Below are positions 14,355-22,256 of a DNA stretch of 64,000 nucleotides, in pieces (positions within the stretch are counted from its first letter, which is position 1; each line of letters opens with the position of its first letter). Origin of the DNA: Bradyrhizobium iriomotense (GTDB lineage Bacteria > Pseudomonadota > Alphaproteobacteria > Rhizobiales > Xanthobacteraceae); NCBI RefSeq assembly GCF_018129405.1, contig NZ_JAFCLP010000024.1, forward strand, positions 1-64,000, read 5' to 3'. The translations under genes and the position numbers were made by a program. The notes under the pieces were generated by a model that saw only the letters and a list, made by a program, of their open reading frames with translations, was not told the origin of the DNA and made no database searches.

Positions 14355-15755
14355 ATGCAAGATCTCTGGCGCCTGTCGGCCGCCGACCTCGCCACCCTCG
14401 TCAGGTCCAAAAAAGTGTCCGCCAGGGAGGCGGCCAAGGCCGGCCTCGACCGCCTGGACGCGGTCAACCCCGCGCTCAATGCCGTGATCGACCATCGCCC
14501 GGGCGATGTGCTCAAGCAGGCCGACGCCGTCGATGCCGCAATTGCCAGGGGCGAGGACCCCGGCGTACTCGCCGGCGTGCCCGTCACCATCAAGGCCAAT
14601 GTCGACCAGGAGGGCTTTGCCACCACCAACGGCCTCAAGCTGCAGCGCGATTTGATTGCGCGCGAGGACAATCCGGTGGTCGCCAATTTCCGCAAGGCCG
14701 GCGCCGTCCTGCTCGGCCGCACCAACTGCCCGGCCTTTTCCTATCGCTGGTTCACCACCAACCTGGTCCATGGCGACACCAGGAATCCCCGCGATGCCTC
14801 GCTGACGCCGGGCGGCTCCTCCGGCGGCGCCGGCTCGGCGGTCGCGGCCGGCATCGGCCACATCGCCCACGGCACCGACATTGCCGGCTCGATCCGCTAC
14901 CCCGCCTATGCCTGCGGCGTGCACGGCCTGCGCCCGACGCTCGGCCGCATCCCCGCCTTCAATCCGGTGCTGCCGGAGCGCCCGATCGGGCCGCAGATCA
15001 TGGCGGTGTCGGGACCGCTGGCCCGCACCGTGAACGATCTGCGCATCTCGCTCGAAGCGATGTCGGCCCGCGACATCCGCGATCCCTGGTATGTCCCGGC
15101 CCCGCTGGAAGGTCCCGCGCGGCCGAAGCGTGCCGCGCTCTGCCTCAACCCGGACGGGCTCGCGACCACGCCGGAAGTGAAGGCCGCGGTGAGCGATGCC
15201 GGCAAGCGCCTGGAGCGCGCGGGCTGGACCGTCGATGTGATCGAGAACACTCCGCCGATGCGCGAAGCGGTCGAGTGGCAGATCAAGCTGTGGCTCGGCG
15301 ACGGCTACGAGGCGCAGCTGGAGATGGCCGAGCGCGAGGGCGATCCCGGCGCGCTGGCGTGCCTGCGCGGCAATCGCAGCAGGGTGACGCCGATGGATCA
15401 GGCGGACTTCGCCAAGGCGCTGACCCGAAGAGCCACGCTGACCCGCGACTGGATGCTGTTCTTCGAAAAATACGCCGTGGTGCTGACGCCGGTCTCCGGC
15501 GAATTGCCGTTCCCCGATCATCTCGACCGCAAGGACGAGGAGTCCTTCAAGCGCGTCTGGGAAGCGCAGATGCCGCAGATCGCCACGCCCTTCATGGGAT
15601 TGCCGGGCCTTGTGGTGTCCACCGGCCTCGTCGGCAAGACGCCCGTCGGCGTGCATATCGTCTCCGGCCGTTATCGCGAGGACCTCTGTCTGCTCGCGGG
15701 CGAGGCGATCGAGGCCGGCGGCGTGCCGCCGTCGCCGATCGATCCCGTGGGTTAG
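14355..15755 (+). CDS. Amidase-signature family amidase
   Basis: A 466-residue amidase-signature hydrolase. The Ser-Ser-Lys triad is intact: K80 (VPVTIKANVDQ), cis-Ser S155 (PGGSSGGAGS) and nucleophile S179 (GTDIAGSIR). Spacing matches the family, for example 24 residues between the two serines. It cleaves carboxylic amides to acid and ammonia. The natural substrate cannot be read from the sequence, and Bradyrhizobium carries many paralogues. The stop is 2 bp before the glutathione peroxidase start, so the two are probably cotranscribed. No signal peptide, so cytoplasmic. Confidence 0.93.
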   Translation: MQDLWRLSAADLATLVRSKKVSAREAAKAGLDRLDAVNPALNAVIDHRPGDVLKQADAVDAAIARGEDPGVLAGVPVTIKANVDQEGFATTNGLKLQRDLIAREDNPVVANFRKAGAVLLGRTNCPAFSYRWFTTNLVHGDTRNPRDASLTPGGSSGGAGSAVAAGIGHIAHGTDIAGSIRYPAYACGVHGLRPTLGRIPAFNPVLPERPIGPQIMAVSGPLARTVNDLRISLEAMSARDIRDPWYVPAPLEGPARPKRAALCLNPDGLATTPEVKAAVSDAGKRLERAGWTVDVIENTPPMREAVEWQIKLWLGDGYEAQLEMAEREGDPGALACLRGNRSRVTPMDQADFAKALTRRATLTRDWMLFFEKYAVVLTPVSGELPFPDHLDRKDEESFKRVWEAQMPQIATPFMGLPGLVVSTGLVGKTPVGVHIVSGRYREDLCLLAGEAIEAGGVPPSPIDPVG

Positions 15756-15757
15756 CG

Positions 15758-16234
15758 ATGTCCGTGATCTACGACTTCAAGGCCAACTCGCTTGCCGGCG
15801 AGGAGGTGCCGATGCGCCGGTTCGAAGGGCAGGTGCTGCTGATCGTCAACACCGCGAGCAAATGCGGCTTCACGCCGCAATATCGCGGCCTCGAGGATCT
15901 CTATCGCGATCTCTCCCCGCGCGGCTTTTCTGTGCTCGGCTTTCCCTGCAACCAGTTCGGCGCACAGGAGCCGGGGCAGGCGAGCGAGATCCAGGAATTC
16001 TGCTCGACCCATTACGACGTCACCTTCCCCCTGTTCGAGAAGATCGACGTCAACGGCGCCAATGCGCATCCCCTGTATGAGTACCTGAAACGTCAGCAAT
16101 CCGGCCTGCTGGGCGCCTCCATCAAATGGAATTTCACCAAATTCCTGGTGGACCGTGCCGGCAAGGTGATCGCGCGCTACGCGCCGACCGCCCGGCCCGA
16201 AGGATTGCGGCAGCAAATCGAGACCCTGTTGTGA
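15758..16234 (+). CDS. Glutathione peroxidase family peroxidase
   Basis: A 158-residue thiol peroxidase. The peroxidatic Cys is C36 (NTASKCGFT), the conserved Gln and Trp of the active site lie in FPCNQFGAQEP and IKWNFTKFL, and C82 (FCSTHYDV) is the likely resolving Cys. It is the cysteine, not selenocysteine, form. Such enzymes usually use thioredoxin or glutathione to reduce organic peroxides. The ATG at 15758 gives family length; the longer frame adds antisense-like Arg-rich sequence from the amidase. It sits 2 bp after the amidase gene and 11 bp before the DUF3297 gene. Confidence 0.95.
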   Translation: MSVIYDFKANSLAGEEVPMRRFEGQVLLIVNTASKCGFTPQYRGLEDLYRDLSPRGFSVLGFPCNQFGAQEPGQASEIQEFCSTHYDVTFPLFEKIDVNGANAHPLYEYLKRQQSGLLGASIKWNFTKFLVDRAGKVIARYAPTARPEGLRQQIETLL

Positions 16235-16245
16235 GCGAGACAATC

Positions 16246-16488
16246 ATGAGCGACGAATTTCCGGACCGCCTGTCGGTCGATCCGAACAGCCCGTACTACA
16301 ACGCGGACATCCTGGCGCGCGACGTCGGCATCCGCTTCAAGGGCATCGAGAAGACCAATGTCGAGGAGTACTGCATCAGCGAAGGCTGGGTCCGCGTCAC
16401 CGCAGGGAACGCCAAGGACCGCTACGGCAACCCGCTGACCATCAAGGTGCATGGTCCGGTCGAGCCGTATTTCAGGGATAAGAAATAG
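16246..16488 (+). CDS. DUF3297 family protein
   Basis: An 80-residue protein beginning MSDEFPDRLSVDPNSPYYN, with the family core IRFKGIEKTNVEEYCISEGW and a C-terminal KVHGPVEPYF. DUF3297 proteins are short, cytoplasmic, nearly always of this length and uncharacterised. It starts 11 bases after the glutathione peroxidase stop, so the amidase, peroxidase and DUF3297 genes appear to form one transcript, ended by the palindromic repeat that follows. Confidence 0.9.
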   Translation: MSDEFPDRLSVDPNSPYYNADILARDVGIRFKGIEKTNVEEYCISEGWVRVTAGNAKDRYGNPLTIKVHGPVEPYFRDKK

Positions 16489-16494
16489 TTCACC

Positions 16495-16574
16495 GTCATT
16501 CCGGGGCGATGCGAAGTATCGAACCCGGAATCTCGAGATTCCGGGTCTGGTCCTTCGGACCATCCCGGAATGAC
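16495..16574. repeat. Palindromic repeat, CCCGGAATCTCGAGATTCCGGG family (copy 1)
   Basis: Outer arms GTCATTCCGGG (16495-16505) and CCCGGAATGAC (16564-16574) enclose a perfect 22-bp palindrome at 16524-16545 centred on CTCGAG and a further TGGTCC / GGACCA stem. It lies between the DUF3297 and tarD genes. A second copy is at 60193-60272. It probably also ends transcription. Confidence 0.85.
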
Positions 16575-16599
16575 GCACTAACAAATCGAAGGCCACCCC

Positions 16600-17769
16600 A
16601 TGTCCGTCCGCATCGTCGACGTCCGCGAGATCACAAAACCGATCTCGTCCCCGATCCGCAACGCCTATATCGATTTCACCAAGATGACGACGAGCCTCGT
16701 TGCCGTCGTCACCGATGTCGTGCGCGATGGCAAGCGCGTCGTTGGCTACGGCTTCAACTCCAACGGCCGCTACGGGCAGGGCGGCCTGATCCGCGAACGC
16801 TTCGCCTCGCGCATCCTGGAGGCCGATCCGAAGTCGCTGCTCGATAGCGCCGGCGACAATCTCGACCCCGACAAGGTCTGGGCCGCGATGATGACCAACG
16901 AGAAGCCGGGCGGCCATGGCGAGCGCTCGGTCGCTGTCGGCACCATCGACATGGCAGTGTGGGATGCGGTGGCGAAGATCGCCGGCAAGCCGCTGTTCCG
17001 CCTGCTCGCCGAACGCCACGGCGTGACGGCCAATCCGCGCGTGTTCGTCTATGCCGCCGGCGGCTATTACTATCCCGGCAAGGATCTCTCGATGCTGCGC
17101 GGCGAGATGCGCGGCTATCTCGATCGCGGCTACAACGTCGTCAAGATGAAGATCGGCGGCGCGCCGATCGACGAGGACCGCACCCGCATCGAGGCGGTGC
17201 TGAAGGAGATCGGCAAGGACGCGCAGCTCGCTGTCGACGCCAACGGCCGCTTTAACCTCGAGACCGGCATCGCCTACGCCAAGATGCTGCGGGATTATCC
17301 CTTGTTCTGGTACGAGGAGGTCGGCGATCCCCTCGACTACGCGCTGCAGGCAGCCCTCGCCGAATTCTATCCCGGCCCGATGGCGACAGGCGAGAATCTC
17401 TTCAGCCACCAGGACGCCCGCAATCTGATCCGCTATGGCGGCATGCGCCCCGACCGCGACTGGCTGCAATTCGACTGCGCGCTGTCCTACGGCCTCTGCG
17501 AATACCAGCGCACGCTGGAGGTGTTGAAGACCTACGGCTGGTCGCCCAGCCGCTGCATCCCGCACGGTGGCCACCAGATGTCGCTCAACATCGCCGCGGG
17601 CTTAGGCCTCGGCGGCAACGAAAGCTACCCCGACCTGTTCCAGCCCTACGGCGGCTTCCCCGACGGCGTTCGCGTGGAAAACGGCCACATCACCATGCCC
17701 GACCTCCCCGGCATCGGCTTCGAAGGCAAGTCCGACCTCTACAAGGAGATGAAGGCGCTGGCGGAGTAG
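16600..17769 (+). CDS. tarD: D-tartrate dehydratase
   Basis: A 389-residue enolase-superfamily enzyme converting D-tartrate to oxaloacetate and water. The length and every active-site residue I can place agree with the Bradyrhizobium enzyme as I recall it: K102 (NEKPGG), the KxK pair K182/K184 (VVKMKIGG), metal ligands D213 (AVDANG), E239 (WYEEVG) and E265 (ATGENL), and the general acid/base H322 (IPHGGHQ). It is flanked by two palindromic repeats, so it is probably a single-gene transcript. No tartrate transporter is adjacent. Confidence 0.95.
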   Translation: MSVRIVDVREITKPISSPIRNAYIDFTKMTTSLVAVVTDVVRDGKRVVGYGFNSNGRYGQGGLIRERFASRILEADPKSLLDSAGDNLDPDKVWAAMMTNEKPGGHGERSVAVGTIDMAVWDAVAKIAGKPLFRLLAERHGVTANPRVFVYAAGGYYYPGKDLSMLRGEMRGYLDRGYNVVKMKIGGAPIDEDRTRIEAVLKEIGKDAQLAVDANGRFNLETGIAYAKMLRDYPLFWYEEVGDPLDYALQAALAEFYPGPMATGENLFSHQDARNLIRYGGMRPDRDWLQFDCALSYGLCEYQRTLEVLKTYGWSPSRCIPHGGHQMSLNIAAGLGLGGNESYPDLFQPYGGFPDGVRVENGHITMPDLPGIGFEGKSDLYKEMKALAE

Positions 17770-17811
17770 GGTGTGCGCGCTGGGGTACGATGGCCGCGCC
17801 ACACACTCGGT

Positions 17812-18000
17812 GTCGTCCCGGACAAGCGCGCCTTAAGCGCGCGCAGATCCGGGACCCATAACCCCAGGGAGAAGTCGTCTCTTGAAGCTGACAACTCCGA
17901 GTCCTCGTAACCACGCTGTCCTGTGGTTATGGGTCCCGGATCAGCGCTTCGCTCTAGACAACGCTACGCGTTGTCTAGAGCTACGCTTGTCCGGGACGAC
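17812..18000. repeat. Nested palindromic repeat between convergent genes
   Basis: Outer 17-bp arms GTCGTCCCGGACAAGCG (17812-17828) and its complement (17984-18000) are perfect. A second 18-bp pair, GATCCGGGACCCATAACC, lies at 17846-17863 / 17925-17942. A third 13-bp hairpin with a TAC loop, CTCTAGACAACGC, lies at 17952-17980. It separates tarD from the malonyl-CoA decarboxylase gene, whose 3' ends converge. A related but divergent copy is at 21725-21856. Confidence 0.88.
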
Positions 18001-18015
18001 GACTGAGTATGTGGC

Positions 18016-19368
18016 CTACGACAACCGCATGTCCAGCAACCGCCGCCCTTCGCCCTTGAGCAGCTTCTTCACCGCGCTGGACGCCACGACCTCGCCGTCA
18101 TTGGCATAGGCCTCGTGGTTCTTCTCGATGTCGTCGAGGCGGTAGAGGTAGTTCACCATCACGCCGGCGGACTCGCGCACGCCCTTCGGCGAGAGGTCGC
18201 CGAGCCAGTTGATGCGTTCGAGTCTTGCGCCGTTGCCGAGATGGAAGCGGGCGACGGAGTCGATCAGCCGGCCCTTGGGCGTGCGCGCCTTCAGGAAATA
18301 ATAGGCGGCGAGCGGCTCCAGCACGCCGCGGAGCAGCGTCGTCGTCTCGGGGCTCTCGAACCATTTGGGATCGTCGAGGCGCTTCAGCACCTCGCGGTCC
18401 TCGTCCGACAGCGGCAGATCCTTGTCCTGCTTCACCCATTGCATGAAGCTGGGCACCGGCGACAGCGTCACGAAGCTGTCGAGCTTCGGCAACTCGCGGC
18501 GCAGCTCCTCCACCACCTGCTTGATCAGGAAGCTGCCGAAGGAGATGCCGCCAAGGCCGCGCTGGGTGTTGGAGATCGAGTAGAACACGGCCGTGCGCGC
18601 GCGCTCGATCGGCAGATACTGGCGGTCGACCGCGAGCAGCGGCGCAATCGCGCCGGGGATCGTCTCGGTCAGCGCCACCTCGACGAAGATCAGCGGCTCG
18701 TCGACCATCGCGGGATGGAAGAAGGCGTAGCAGCGGCGGTCGACCGGATCGATGCGGCGGCGCAGATCGTCCCAGTCGCTGATCTCGTGCACTGCTTCGT
18801 AACGGATGATCTTTTCGAGGATGTTGGCCGGGGTCGACCAGTCAATCCGGCGCAGCACGAGAAACCCCCTGTTGAACCACGAAGAGAGGAGATGCGAGAC
18901 GTCGCGATCGAGCGCGGCGAGATCGGTGTGCCCGTTCATCATGCCGAGCAGGTCGGCGCGCATGGCAACGAGATCGCCGGTGCCGCCGGGCGCCCGGTTG
19001 AGGCGGCGGATCAGCTCCTGCCGCCGCGGCTCCGAGGCGAAATGCAGCGAGCTTGCGTCCTCATCCGTCGGCTTGGCGCGCCACTTCTCGATCGCCTGGG
19101 ACAGGCGTTCCCGGTCCGGGCCGAAATCGCGCACCAGCGCCTCGAAGAAGGCGCGGCGTCCCGCCGCATCGAGATCCCTGTAGAGATCGAGCACCTCGCG
19201 TGCCATGGCCGTGCCGGAGGCTTCGCCCCGGCCCGACAGCAGCGCGTTGCAGAGTTCGACCAGCCCGTCGGCATCCTGTCTGGTGTCCGTGCTGTCTCCG
19301 CGGCGAAGCAGCGTGCGGCCGCGCTCGGAGATGGTGGCGAGCAGGTCGGAGAAGAAGGCGTTGGCCAT
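18016..19368 (-). CDS. Malonyl-CoA decarboxylase
   Basis: A 450-residue enzyme converting malonyl-CoA to acetyl-CoA and CO2. The N-terminal helical domain (about residues 1-160) precedes a GNAT-like catalytic domain holding FYSISNTQRGLGGISFG (the Ser/His-type active site region), FVTLSPVPSFMQWV and the C-terminal FHLGNGARLERINWLGDLSP. Length is normal. In rhizobia this activity is called MatA and usually sits with a malonyl-CoA synthetase and a dicarboxylate carrier; neither is next to it here. It therefore probably controls cytosolic malonyl-CoA level or serves malonate use with partners elsewhere. No targeting signal. Confidence 0.93.
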   Translation of the reverse strand: MANAFFSDLLATISERGRTLLRRGDSTDTRQDADGLVELCNALLSGRGEASGTAMAREVLDLYRDLDAAGRRAFFEALVRDFGPDRERLSQAIEKWRAKPTDEDASSLHFASEPRRQELIRRLNRAPGGTGDLVAMRADLLGMMNGHTDLAALDRDVSHLLSSWFNRGFLVLRRIDWSTPANILEKIIRYEAVHEISDWDDLRRRIDPVDRRCYAFFHPAMVDEPLIFVEVALTETIPGAIAPLLAVDRQYLPIERARTAVFYSISNTQRGLGGISFGSFLIKQVVEELRRELPKLDSFVTLSPVPSFMQWVKQDKDLPLSDEDREVLKRLDDPKWFESPETTTLLRGVLEPLAAYYFLKARTPKGRLIDSVARFHLGNGARLERINWLGDLSPKGVRESAGVMVNYLYRLDDIEKNHEAYANDGEVVASSAVKKLLKGEGRRLLDMRLS

Positions 19369-19546
19369 CTGGACTTTTCGAATCCGGTTTTGTGCGGTGC
19401 CGAAGCTTACACGGGATTTAGGCGGAAGCCGATCACAATCAAGCAGGGGAATGCGGCATCTTTAGTTGGGCCGTGCGTTTGGAGAATGGTGTCATGCCGG
19501 GTGAGGGCCGTGATACTGCGTGGGCGTGGTCACCCCGAAACGCGCT

Positions 19547-19647
19547 GTCATGCCCCGCGCAGGCGGGGCATCCAGTACGCCGCGGCCCATCGGTTCAATC
19601 ACCAGCGCTGGTGGAATACTGGATTGCCTGCCTTCGCGGGCAATGAC
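19547..19647. repeat. Palindromic repeat, GTCATGCCCCGC / ATGAC family
   Basis: Imperfect outer arms start at GTCATGCCCCGC and end at GCGGGCAATGAC. Internal pairs are TGCCCCGC-gcag-GCGGGGCA and CCAGTA / TACTGG. Located in the gap between the 5' end of the malonyl-CoA decarboxylase gene and the 3' end of the araC-type gene. The right edge of the window (63958-64000) begins a copy of the same family. Confidence 0.75.
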
Positions 19648-19666
19648 TCCGAGTTTGGAGTGAAAG

Positions 19667-20491
19667 TTACCCCTTCCCCGCAAACTCCGTCGGCGTCCGC
19701 CCCGTCACCTGGCGGAACGCGGCCGAGAATGCCGGCATGCTGGCATAACCGAGCTGGGTCGCGAGCTGCTTCACCGACACGCTCGCATCCATCGATATCA
19801 GCTGGATCGCCGCCGCAATCCTCGCGCGCTGGCACCAGCTCTTGAAGCTCAGTTGCGTCTCGCTCGAGAACAGCCGTGACAGCGTGCGCGCGGAGGTTCC
19901 GACCTCGCGCGCCAGGGTGTCGATGTCGTGCAGGTCGGTGGGATCGTCGAGCACGATCATCGCGGCGCGGCGGCAGCGCGGCTCGCGCGGCAGCGGCAGG
20001 AAGGTCGCGGAATCCTCGGCCTGGTGCAGTTCCAGCATCACCAGGCGGACCAGCAGCTCGGTGCGCTCTTCGGTGTTACGCGCGTCGAACAGCGCCAGGA
20101 TCGCTTGATTGAGGAGCGGCGACACCCGCACCACGAATTCCCGGGTCAATCCCTCATAACGCTTTTCGCGCTTGAGCCAGGTCAGGTCGAAATACAGCGT
20201 GCGCATCTCGATATCGGCGAGCAAGTCGAGGGCGTGCTCCAGCCCGGCCGGCACCCAGACCGCGCGGTCCGGCGGCACCAGCCAGCGTCCCCCGGGCGTC
20301 GTCACCTGCATGGTGCCGCGTGCCGCATAGATCAGCTGCGCCTCGCGATGCATGTGCAGATCGATCCGCATGCCCTTGGGATAATCGCGGGCGACCAGAT
20401 GCACACCCGCGGGCGAGCGATGGTTGCTCTGGACCTCCCTCAGGATTGGCGTTTCCAAGATTGGCGTTTCCAAGACAGTCATTGGCAGCAT
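19667..20491 (-). CDS. AraC-family transcriptional regulator
   Basis: A 274-residue regulator. The N-terminal cupin-type sensor domain (about residues 25-110, MRIDLHMHREAQLIYAARG) precedes a C-terminal double helix-turn-helix (residues 175-272: DIDTLAREVGTSARTLSRLF and LATQLGYASMPAFSAAF). It is divergent from an MFS transporter with only 51 bp between the starts and probably regulates it. An internal ATG three codons later (20482) is an alternative start. The first codons contain a perfect 15-bp tandem duplication, encoding LETPI or a frame variant twice, in the region where promoter and operators should overlap. Confidence 0.92.
   Translation of the reverse strand: MLPMTVLETPILETPILREVQSNHRSPAGVHLVARDYPKGMRIDLHMHREAQLIYAARGTMQVTTPGGRWLVPPDRAVWVPAGLEHALDLLADIEMRTLYFDLTWLKREKRYEGLTREFVVRVSPLLNQAILALFDARNTEERTELLVRLVMLELHQAEDSATFLPLPREPRCRRAAMIVLDDPTDLHDIDTLAREVGTSARTLSRLFSSETQLSFKSWCQRARIAAAIQLISMDASVSVKQLATQLGYASMPAFSAAFRQVTGRTPTEFAGKG
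20444..20473. repeat. Perfect 15-bp tandem repeat at the start of the araC-type gene
   Basis: Two head-to-tail copies of GATTGGCGTTTCCAA. They lie in the 5' coding end of the regulator, 70-100 bp upstream of the divergent MFS start. They may be direct-repeat operators or a recent slippage duplication that adds five residues in frame. Confidence 0.8.
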
Positions 20492-20542
20492 CCCGTCATG
20501 GGTCCGACATATAACTCATTTTGGAATAGGAGAGGATTCGTA

Positions 20543-21715
20543 ATGAACAGCCCCAGCCGGGTCATCAGTTTCGTCAATGCAGGCCATTTCATCGACCATT
20601 ATTCGATGCTGATCTTTGCCGCCGCCGTGATCATCATGGGTCCGGCGCTCGGCATGGCCTATTCGGAGCTGCTGCCTTACGCGACGCCGGGCTTCATCGC
20701 TTTCGGTGCGGGCTCGCTGCTCACCGGCTGGCTCGGGGACCGCTGGAGCCGCCGCCACATGATGCTGATCTTCTTCGTCGGCATTGGTGCCTCCATGATC
20801 TCCGTCGGCTTCGTGCAGACACAGGTCGAGCTCGGCGCCGCGCTGCTCGCGATCGGCATCTTCGCCTCGATCTATCATCCCGTCGGCACCGCCATGATCG
20901 TGTCCTATGCCGACCGGCTCGGCCGCGAGATGGGCATCAACGGCGTCTGGGGCAATCTCGGCGTCGCCTCCTCGGCGCTGGTGACCGGCGTGATCGGCCA
21001 GTATCTCGGCTGGCGCTTTGCCTTCATCGTTCCCGGCGTGGTCACGGTCCTGATCGGCATCGCCTTCGCGATGAGCGTCGTGCACGAGGACCGCAAGGGC
21101 TCAAAGCAGGCGGCGGCCCAGGCGCGGGTGGCAAAACAGGACATGTGGCGCGTGATCCTCGCGTTGCTGATCGTCGTGATCGCGATCTCCACGACCTTCA
21201 ACGCCGTCACCGTGGCGCTGCCAAAACTGTTCGCGGAACGGCTTGCGGATCTCACCAAAAGCCCGGCGCGGCTCGGGGTGATCGCGGCCTGCGTCTACGT
21301 GTTCGGTGCGATGACGCAGTACACGATCGGCCGGCTGCTCGACCGCTATTCGCTGAAGACGGTGGCGCTGCCGCTGTCCTTCATGCTGGCGCCGTTCCTG
21401 TACCTCGCCGCCAGCCTGAACAATCTGCCGCTGATACTGGTCTCGATCGGCATCGTCATGGGCGCGTTCGGGCAGGTCACGGTGAACGATGCCATGGTCG
21501 GCAAGTACACCACGGAAGAATGGCGTTCGCGCGCCTATGCCGTGCGCTATTTCGTCGGCTTCACCGCGGCCGGCGCCTCCGTCGGCCTGGTCGCCTGGCT
21601 CTACGAGCAGGGCGGCTTCGTCACCATGCTGCATGCCTTCGCCGCACTCTGCCTGCTCGCAATCGCCGCCGCGCTGATCCTGCCCCGCGAGATCAGGACG
21701 CCGCAGACGGCGTGA
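20543..21715 (+). CDS. MFS transporter
   Basis: A 390-residue, 12-helix major facilitator. The start at 20543 is preceded by an AGGAGAGG ribosome-binding site; the longer frame upstream is antisense to the regulator. The inter-helix motif GDRWSRRHMM follows helix 2. The type resembles fosmidomycin-resistance-like and small-molecule efflux MFS proteins, but the substrate is not deducible. It is divergent from, and probably controlled by, the AraC regulator at 19667-20491. It is followed by a palindrome, so it is probably monocistronic. Confidence 0.9.
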   Translation: MNSPSRVISFVNAGHFIDHYSMLIFAAAVIIMGPALGMAYSELLPYATPGFIAFGAGSLLTGWLGDRWSRRHMMLIFFVGIGASMISVGFVQTQVELGAALLAIGIFASIYHPVGTAMIVSYADRLGREMGINGVWGNLGVASSALVTGVIGQYLGWRFAFIVPGVVTVLIGIAFAMSVVHEDRKGSKQAAAQARVAKQDMWRVILALLIVVIAISTTFNAVTVALPKLFAERLADLTKSPARLGVIAACVYVFGAMTQYTIGRLLDRYSLKTVALPLSFMLAPFLYLAASLNNLPLILVSIGIVMGAFGQVTVNDAMVGKYTTEEWRSRAYAVRYFVGFTAAGASVGLVAWLYEQGGFVTMLHAFAALCLLAIAAALILPREIRTPQTA

Positions 21716-21724
21716 GGAGGCGCC

Positions 21725-21856
21725 CTCGTGTCCCGGACAAGCGCGCCTCGAGCGCGCGCCGATCCGGGGCCCAGAAGCTGCGAATTCCGGTGTCCCATGG
21801 GCCCCGGCTCTGCAGCGCACCGCCAAAGGGGCGCTGCGCTGCGTCCGGGGCACGAG
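21725..21856. repeat. Palindromic repeat, GTCCCGGAC family
   Basis: Outer arms CTCGTGTCCCGGAC and GTCCGGGGCACGAG differ by one base. The inner part holds GCGCGCCTCGAGCGCGCGC and GGGGCCC / GGGCCCC type stems. Related to the repeat at 17812-18000. It begins 10 bp after the MFS stop. Confidence 0.78.
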
Positions 21857-21887
21857 CGGGGCGTAGGGCCGAGACTCTCACCACGCC

Positions 21888-22001
21888 GTCATTGCGAGCG
21901 CAGCGAAGCAATCCAGAATCGTTCCGCAGCGACAGTCTGGATTGCTTCGCGGAGCCTGTCATCGGGCCGCGCTTCGCGCGGACCCGGTGGCTCGCAATGA
22001 C
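21888..22001. repeat. Palindromic repeat, GTCATTGCGAGC family
   Basis: Perfect outer arms GTCATTGCGAGC / GCTCGCAATGAC with inner GCGAAGCAATCCAGA / TCTGGATTGCTTCGC. It is one of the commonest palindromes I associate with Bradyrhizobium and Rhodopseudomonas intergenic DNA (recollection, not searched). The fragment at 1618-1655 matches its right half. Confidence 0.85.
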
Positions 22002-22256
22002 GGGGGATGAGGAGGGAGAGGCACCCTGCCCATGCCACCCATGATGCCATTCTGCCCCTGTTTTGCCCGACGGAGCAAGCCGTTTCGGTATAGCCGAAAT
22101 TTTCTCGAGCTTTTTCAACGCCTCTCTACTGTGCATGGGGTTGTTTTCGCACTTTTTGTTTTCGCCCCCCTTTAACCCGCCGCGCGCGGCGGAACCCGCG
22201 CCGCCTCCCGCGGGTTCTATCCTCTGTGGGGCAGATGAAGGGGAAAAGACACCTGC
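22002..22256. other. Intergenic stretch before the antiporter gene
   Basis: About 255 bp without a gene. At 22060-22073 it carries GTTTTGCCCGACGG, an inverted copy of 14 bases at 63353-63366. At 22083-22099 is a stem TTTCGG-TATAG-CCGAAA followed by a T-rich run, a plausible terminator on the plus strand. At 22192-22217 is a leader hairpin (listed separately). Confidence 0.55.
22192..22217 (+). promoter_or_regulatory. Leader hairpin upstream of the antiporter
   Basis: A perfect 9-bp stem, GAACCCGCG / CGCGGGTTC, with an 8-base loop, 39 bases before the antiporter ATG. It would lie in the 5' untranslated region if transcription starts upstream. No riboswitch class is recognised. Confidence 0.45.
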
